Source: Collimonas sp. OK607 (lineage in GTDB: Bacteria > Pseudomonadota > Gammaproteobacteria > Burkholderiales > Burkholderiaceae_D). From it: a stretch of 48,496 nt of DNA. Of this stretch, positions 44,027-48,496 are shown in pieces; within the stretch, counting starts at the first letter, position 1, and every line of letters starts with the position of its first letter. The notes under the pieces are model-generated. The model was not told the origin of the DNA and did not search any database. It saw only the letters and a list, made by a program, of their open reading frames with translations. Both the position numbers and the translations under genes were made by a program. Location: positions 1 through 48,496 of the forward strand of contig NZ_FOKF01000035.1 in the NCBI RefSeq assembly GCF_900111995.1, in the 5' to 3' direction.

Positions 44027-44920
44027 CTACGCCTTGTGGCGAATAGCTTCGACAACAATCCGCAGCGCCCTCGATTCGTGGCGGCGGGTGGGATAGTACG
44101 CATGGAGGCCAGGAAACTTTCCACACCAGTCGCTCATGACGCTGATTAATCGGCCGTCACGTACATGCTCGCCCACCAGATCCTCCGTTACGAATGCTAA
44201 GCCATTGCCGCTCAAGGCGGCCTGCACCATGGGCAAGGCGCTGGTGAACACGGTCTGACCGCTTACCCGGGCTTCAACGTTACGCCCATCATGCTGCAGT
44301 TCCCAAGCGTAGATGCCGCCACTACTTGCGAGCCGCAGAGTGATGCAATTGTGTTTCATGAGATCTTGCAGGTTGACTGGTTGCGAATGCCATGAGAAGT
44401 AGCCAGGCGAGCCAACGATCATGGTAGGAATGTCGGGCGTGAGCCGGACTGCAATCATGTCCTCCTCCACCTGATCTCCGTAGCGTACTCCAATGTCATA
44501 ACGGTCTGCCGCGATATCTATCAGTTTGTAATCCGATTGAATCTCGATATGCAGGTCGGGATAGTGGGGCAGCACCGGCGCCAGTCTTGGCCACAGCAGG
44601 GTATCAATAATATGGTCGATGGCAGTTATACGCACAGTGCCCGCCGGCTTGCCATTCAAATCGCTGACAGCAGCGATTTCGGCATGGACCTCATCAAGCC
44701 GCGGCGCGACATTTTTCAGCAGGCGCTCGCCTGCTTCTGTCGGTGAGACACTCCGGGTCGTACGATTTAGCAGCCGCACGCCCAGCCTGGCCTCCAGATC
44801 CCGAACGATGTGACTGAGGGTGGATTGGGACATGCCAAGCTTGATTGCGGCACGGGTGAAACTGCGTTGGCGAGCGACCTCAAAAAATATAAGAATATCA
44901 ATAATGTTGTCTCTGGCCAT
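44027..44920 (-). CDS. LysR-family regulator of the hydrolase/MFS module
   Basis: A 297-residue LysR protein of the CrgA/DmlR-like subgroup, with HTH at about 19-42 (RSFTRAAIKLGMSQSTLSHIVRDLEARLGVRLL), the NRTTRSVSPTEAG wing, and the effector domain from about 90. It diverges from the hydrolase gene across 226 bp. That region carries two copies of CAGTTTTCGAT (44998-45008 and 45053-45063), possible control sites. Confidence 0.93.
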   Translation of the reverse strand: MARDNIIDILIFFEVARQRSFTRAAIKLGMSQSTLSHIVRDLEARLGVRLLNRTTRSVSPTEAGERLLKNVAPRLDEVHAEIAAVSDLNGKPAGTVRITAIDHIIDTLLWPRLAPVLPHYPDLHIEIQSDYKLIDIAADRYDIGVRYGDQVEEDMIAVRLTPDIPTMIVGSPGYFSWHSQPVNLQDLMKHNCITLRLASSGGIYAWELQHDGRNVEARVSGQTVFTSALPMVQAALSGNGLAFVTEDLVGEHVRDGRLISVMSDWCGKFPGLHAYYPTRRHESRALRIVVEAIRHKA

Positions 44921-45146
44921 TTGGATGTTTCCTAAAACCGGCTGTTGATGGTGTCGCGACGTGGCGCCCGACTACCCATGATATCAAGGGAAATGTGCAG
45001 TTTTCGATATAAATATACAGAACATTCATGGCTGTCACACATATACCTGTTCCAGTTTTCGATGCGCCGACGCATTAACCGCAACGTACGATGTCGCTGA
45101 ACGTATGAAGCCCGACCCATACCTAACGAAAATTGGAGAAACAGAC

Positions 45147-46238
45147 ATGACCATAGAAGATGTAGCGCGCCGCGATTTCTTAAAGACTGCTGGCACCGGC
45201 ATAGCCGTGCTGGGTAGCATTTCCGTCGCCGGTAGTTCAGCGTTCGCTGCCGATAACAAGCCAGTGCCGGATATGTCCAACAACGCCGACAATTTCTACA
45301 GGAGCGAGAAAGTTGTCACGCAAAAGGTCACGTTTGACAACCAATACAAAATGAAGATCGTTGGGAATCTATTCACGCCCAAGGACCTCAACCGCAATTC
45401 CAGGCATCCCGCGATCATCATCGGCCATCCGATGGGCGCGGTGAAGGAGCAAAGTTCGAACCTGTATGCGCAGAAACTGGCAGAGCAGGGCTTCATCACA
45501 TTGGCCATCGATCAGTCGTTCTGGGGCGAAAGCGAAGGCCAGTCGCGCAATGCCGTGGCGCCGGACATCTACGCCGAGGCGTTCAGCGCGGCGGTGGACT
45601 ACCTAGGCACCCAGTCGTTCGTGGACAGGGAACGGATCGGCGTTCTCGGCATTTGTGGCAGCGGCAGTTTCGTCATCAGTGCGGCCAAGATCGATCCGCG
45701 CATGAAGGCGATTGCGACTGTCAGCATGTACGACATGGGCGCAGCCAACCGCAATGCGCTGAACCACTCGCAGACGCTTGAACAACGCCAGCAGATCATT
45801 GCCGAGGCGGCGCAACAGCGCTACGTGGAATTTACTGGTGGCGCAATCAAATACACCGGCGGAACGGTGCACAAGCTGGACGGAAATACGCATCCAATCC
45901 AGCGCGAGTTCTACGACTTCTATCGCACGTCGCGCGGCGAGTTCACACCGGCAGGTTCATCGCGCGAACTGACGACGCACCCGACGCTGACCAGCAACGT
46001 CAAGTTCATGAACTTTTATCCGTTCAACGACATCGAGACGATTTCGCCACGTCCATTGCTGTTCATCACGGGCGACCAGGCGCACTCCAAGGAGTTCAGC
46101 GAAGAGGCCCACCGGCTTTCGGCCCAGCCCAAGGAACTAGTGATCGTTCCAGGTGCCGGGCACGTCGATCTGTATGATCGGGTGAAACTCATCCCCTGGG
46201 ATAAGCTGCACTCGTTCTTCCACAACAATCTGGCATAG
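45147..46238 (+). CDS. Tat-exported alpha/beta hydrolase (dienelactone-hydrolase-like)
   Basis: A 363-residue protein with a twin-arginine signal peptide (RRDFLK at 8-13, hydrophobic core to about 33, AFAAD cleavage). The catalytic fold has HPMGAVKEQ, the nucleophile elbow LGICGSGSF with Cys170 in place of the usual serine, as in dienelactone hydrolases, and the histidine in PGAGHVDLYD. It resembles the YcjY-type group. Start 45147 follows TTGGAGA. The substrate is unknown; Tat export means it folds before reaching the periplasm. Confidence 0.85.
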   Translation: MTIEDVARRDFLKTAGTGIAVLGSISVAGSSAFAADNKPVPDMSNNADNFYRSEKVVTQKVTFDNQYKMKIVGNLFTPKDLNRNSRHPAIIIGHPMGAVKEQSSNLYAQKLAEQGFITLAIDQSFWGESEGQSRNAVAPDIYAEAFSAAVDYLGTQSFVDRERIGVLGICGSGSFVISAAKIDPRMKAIATVSMYDMGAANRNALNHSQTLEQRQQIIAEAAQQRYVEFTGGAIKYTGGTVHKLDGNTHPIQREFYDFYRTSRGEFTPAGSSRELTTHPTLTSNVKFMNFYPFNDIETISPRPLLFITGDQAHSKEFSEEAHRLSAQPKELVIVPGAGHVDLYDRVKLIPWDKLHSFFHNNLA

Positions 46239-46247
46239 GCGCATCCC

Positions 46248-47471
46248 ATGACAGCACCAATAGGTAGCGCCGCCCAGAATGGCGTCCACGGGCACATTGA
46301 TGCCGGGGCGCAACAAGCCATGTGGGGCGGTGTCTTCGCGATGACGCTGTGCGTTTTCGCGCTGATCGCCTCGGAGTTCATGCCGGTCAGTCTGTTGACG
46401 CCGATGGCCAAGGATCTCCTGGTCAGCGAAGGCCTGGCAGGACAGGGAATTACCATATCCGGCGCGTTTGCGGTACTGACCAGCCTGTCGATTTCGGCAA
46501 TGGCTGGCAGAATGAACCGCAAGACCCTTTTGTTGGGGCTGACCGCACTTATGGCCATCTCCGGGGCGGTTGTCGCGATGGCGCCGAACTATCTTCTGTA
46601 CCTCGTCGGCCGCGCGCTGATTGGAGTGGTGGTTGGCGGGTTTTGGTCTTTATCGGCGGCCACCGCGATACGCTTGGTGCCATCCGATCGGGTGCCACGT
46701 GCCCTGGCCATCTTCAATGGCGGCAATGCGCTGGCAACCGTGGTCGCTGCTCCCCTGGGCAGTTACTTAGGTTCAGTCATCGGATGGCGTGGTGCGTTCT
46801 TCGGCTTGGTGCCGGTGGCGTTGATTGCCTTTATCTGGCAGTGGATCAGTCTGCCTTCGATGCCAACTCAGGCTAGGTCGGCGGGCTCCGGTAATGTCTT
46901 TAGACTGCTTCAGGATCGGAAAGTCGCTTTGGGTATGCTGGCTGTAAGCACGTTCTTCATGGGACAGTTCGCATTGTTCACCTATTTGCGCCCGTTCCTT
47001 GAAACGGTGACGCACGTGAACGTATCCACACTTTCGCTCATTCTGCTGGCGATTGGCGTTGGAGGATTTATCGGAACCACTGTCATCAGCAGGTTCCTGA
47101 AGTTGAACTTCTACCGGACGCTGGTCGCCATTCCAATCCTGATGGCACTGATCGCAGTGGCGCTCACCATCTTTGGCAGCAAGGTCGCCGCCGTCGCAGC
47201 ACTGCTGGGCATCTGGGGAGTCGTCGCGACCGCTGCGCCGGTCGGCTGGTGGTCCTGGCTGGCAAGAACGCTGCCCCGAGATGCAGAGGCTGGAGGTGGG
47301 CTGATGGTTGCCGTTGTGCAGCTCGCCATCGCATTGGGCTCCACTATCGGTGGCCTGCTGTTCGACAAGACCGGATACCAGAGCACGTTCGTCGCGAGCG
47401 CGGCCGTGCTGTTGTTCGCAGCCGTCTTGACCTTCCTGACCTCGCGCTCGCAAGCGATTCGGGCCACCTGA
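46248..47471 (+). CDS. MFS transporter, DHA1 (12-helix) type
   Basis: A 407-residue transporter with about 12 hydrophobic helices and a helix 1 region ALIASEFMPVSLLTPMAKDL typical of AraJ/NepI/YdhP-like exporters, followed by GRALIGVVVGGFWSLSAA. It starts 10 bases after the hydrolase gene and is thus co-transcribed. Likely exports a small organic molecule whose link to the Tat hydrolase is unclear. Confidence 0.92.
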   Translation: MTAPIGSAAQNGVHGHIDAGAQQAMWGGVFAMTLCVFALIASEFMPVSLLTPMAKDLLVSEGLAGQGITISGAFAVLTSLSISAMAGRMNRKTLLLGLTALMAISGAVVAMAPNYLLYLVGRALIGVVVGGFWSLSAATAIRLVPSDRVPRALAIFNGGNALATVVAAPLGSYLGSVIGWRGAFFGLVPVALIAFIWQWISLPSMPTQARSAGSGNVFRLLQDRKVALGMLAVSTFFMGQFALFTYLRPFLETVTHVNVSTLSLILLAIGVGGFIGTTVISRFLKLNFYRTLVAIPILMALIAVALTIFGSKVAAVAALLGIWGVVATAAPVGWWSWLARTLPRDAEAGGGLMVAVVQLAIALGSTIGGLLFDKTGYQSTFVASAAVLLFAAVLTFLTSRSQAIRAT

Positions 47472-47496
47472 GCATGTGTAAACGAAGGATTAACCT

Positions 47497-48057
47497 GTGA
47501 CCACGAGCAACCCCAAGGTCCGCAACGTCGTTCAGCATCCATTCACCAGAAAGATTGAATCCCGCATATCTCAGTGTCTGCATAAACTGGGTCTGTTGCT
47601 AGGCTTACTCTTCCTTGGCGGTTGCGAAGCCCGGCAGCAGTCGGCTTCTGGGCCATTCGCTTCTGCTGTCGCAGTTGCGGGTGCAACATCTGTCAAACCG
47701 GAGGAATCACGCATGTGGATGATCGTCGGAGAACGTCGCTTCACCGTCACCGTGACCGACAACGCTACTGGGTATGCATTTGCTGAGATGCTGCCGCTGA
47801 CGCTGGATATGGCCGAACTCAACGGAAACGAGAAACATGTAGATCTACCGAAGGCGCTGCCGGCTAACGCGACCAGGCCGGGAATGATCCGCAATGGCGA
47901 CCTCATGCTGTACGGTTCGAAGACCTTGGTTGTCTTCTATAAGACATTTACTTCGCCCTATTCCTACTCAAACGTCGGCCGCGTGGCCGACCCTGCTGGA
48001 TTGGCGCAGGCGCTGGGCCAGCACGGTGCTCGGATCGAGTTTCTTAAATGCAAATGA
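47497..48057 (+). CDS. Cyclophilin-like-fold lipoprotein
   Basis: A 186-residue protein with a hydrophobic segment ending in LGGC (about residues 31-43), a lipobox after a rather long basic N-terminus. The C-terminal 115 residues (VGERRFTVTVTDNATGYAFAEMLPLTLDMAELNGNEK ... ATRPGMIRNGDLMLYGSKTLVVFYK, IEFLKCK) match the cyclophilin-like domain family often annotated beside oxidoreductases. Enzymatic activity is not established for that family. The GTG start follows AAGGATT. Confidence 0.8.
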   Translation: MTTSNPKVRNVVQHPFTRKIESRISQCLHKLGLLLGLLFLGGCEARQQSASGPFASAVAVAGATSVKPEESRMWMIVGERRFTVTVTDNATGYAFAEMLPLTLDMAELNGNEKHVDLPKALPANATRPGMIRNGDLMLYGSKTLVVFYKTFTSPYSYSNVGRVADPAGLAQALGQHGARIEFLKCK

Positions 48058-48496
48058 ACGCCCGCAAGGCTTGCTCAATGACCGTTTGGGTCGGATCCGG
48101 TCTTCCAAAGCTTAGAAACCGGCCATCCAAAAAAGTAACACCAAAGTATTTCTTGTTTAAATCAGCAAACGGCAGCTATGTGAAGTATAGCCGCCGCGCA
48201 GAGTTACGCCTGTGAGAGGCAAATACCGCCGACATCAATAACTGCGTCATGGAAGGCCAACGACCGCAACCGCTGCATTGCAGACGCTCATGGACTTCGA
48301 CTGGAACACTGGGGAATTGGCTAACGTGGTCAGCGCTGATAGGCCTGGCCGGATCAACACGGCGGTCAATTCGCAGCAACGCCTGCGACTGGTGACCTAC
48401 TGTAAGCGTCTGCTTAGCGCCGTCTGTACTACCTGATCCGATGCCTGCATGATTGAATTGGGTGCACAAATTGAATGTGCCCACAATTTCAATTAT
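48058..48496. other. Gene-free right end of window
   Basis: No supported coding region in these 439 bases apart from the repeat copy B (48133-48275). Near the edge a weak imperfect palindrome (about 48451-48490, TTGGGTGCACA against TGTGCCCACAA) is present. Frames on either strand are broken by stops. Confidence 0.5.
48133..48275. repeat. Diverged 143-bp repeat, copy B
   Basis: Same orientation and gapless with copy A at 43821-43963. The minus-strand frame that runs through copy A is interrupted here by a stop near 48176, so neither copy is a whole gene. The two copies bracket the LysR/hydrolase/MFS/lipoprotein module. Confidence 0.65.

Noticed and set aside
43816-44124. Minus-strand frame through repeat copy A
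   Set aside because: It overlaps the LysR gene in another frame and is broken by a stop in copy B, so it is not supported as a complete gene.
44990-45025. Possible second LexA box near the Tat hydrolase gene
   Set aside because: Only a half-site (ATATACAG) is present; the partner CTG at the required spacing is missing.

Overview
The window looks like chromosomal DNA from a betaproteobacterium of the order Burkholderiales, most likely an Oxalobacteraceae relative such as Collimonas or Herbaspirillum. The basis is the protein sequences (kynBUA with a divergent Lrp-type regulator, CitMHS with split AtuA genes, LigJ/LigK homologues, an OmpC-like trimeric porin, five LysR genes), moderately high GC, and E. 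coli-like SOS and promoter signals. No rRNA, tRNA or CRISPR array was found. The genus is an inference.

Layout, 0-16 kb. The left edge is the tail of an IS4-type transposase followed by a REP-like hairpin. Next is the kynurenine pathway: kynR divergent from kynB-kynU-kynA, which convert tryptophan to anthranilate. kynB has no ATG/GTG/TTG in the right place. A leftward three-gene unit at 4.07-5.84 kb encodes a secreted DNA/RNA non-specific nuclease and two unrecognised proteins; a near-consensus LexA box sits on its promoter, so it appears to be DNA-damage inducible. A GlxA-type regulator faces an isochorismatase-fold hydrolase, followed by a periplasmic cupin and a stand-alone signal peptidase I. 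A LysR regulator faces a CitMHS transporter plus a split AtuA-type pair, probably catabolism of an unidentified carboxylate. A DMT exporter and a small membrane-protein/DUF2975/Cro-type trio follow.

Layout, 16-33.4 kb. Two small genes (a TonB-like-anchored unknown and YccF) precede the pbpC and alpha-2-macroglobulin pair on the minus strand. Then comes a seven-gene minus-strand operon for import and breakdown of amino acids: binding protein, two permeases, ureohydrolase, ATPase, asparaginase lacking a signal peptide, and aspartase. A divergent LysR sits at its head. All three enzymes could feed aspartate and then fumarate with release of nitrogen. A 14-bp tandem repeat lies just before the ureohydrolase.

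Layout, 33.4-48.5 kb. A gene-poor scar with many short repeats is followed by a DHA2 exporter and an MFS remnant. A minus-strand catabolic cluster comes next: COG3618 lactonase-type amidohydrolase, 4,5-dihydroxyphthalate decarboxylase-like protein, DctA-type transporter, porin, 4-oxalomesaconate hydratase and CHA/HMG aldolase. It contains the lower half of the protocatechuate/gallate meta pathway but no ring-cleavage dioxygenase. Its likely regulator is a 403-residue LysR protein with two tandem HTH domains. A truncated LysR abuts it. The last part is a LysR / Tat-exported hydrolase / MFS / lipoprotein module flanked by two diverged copies of a roughly 143-bp sequence.

All assignments are by reading the translated sequence against remembered families; no search was run.
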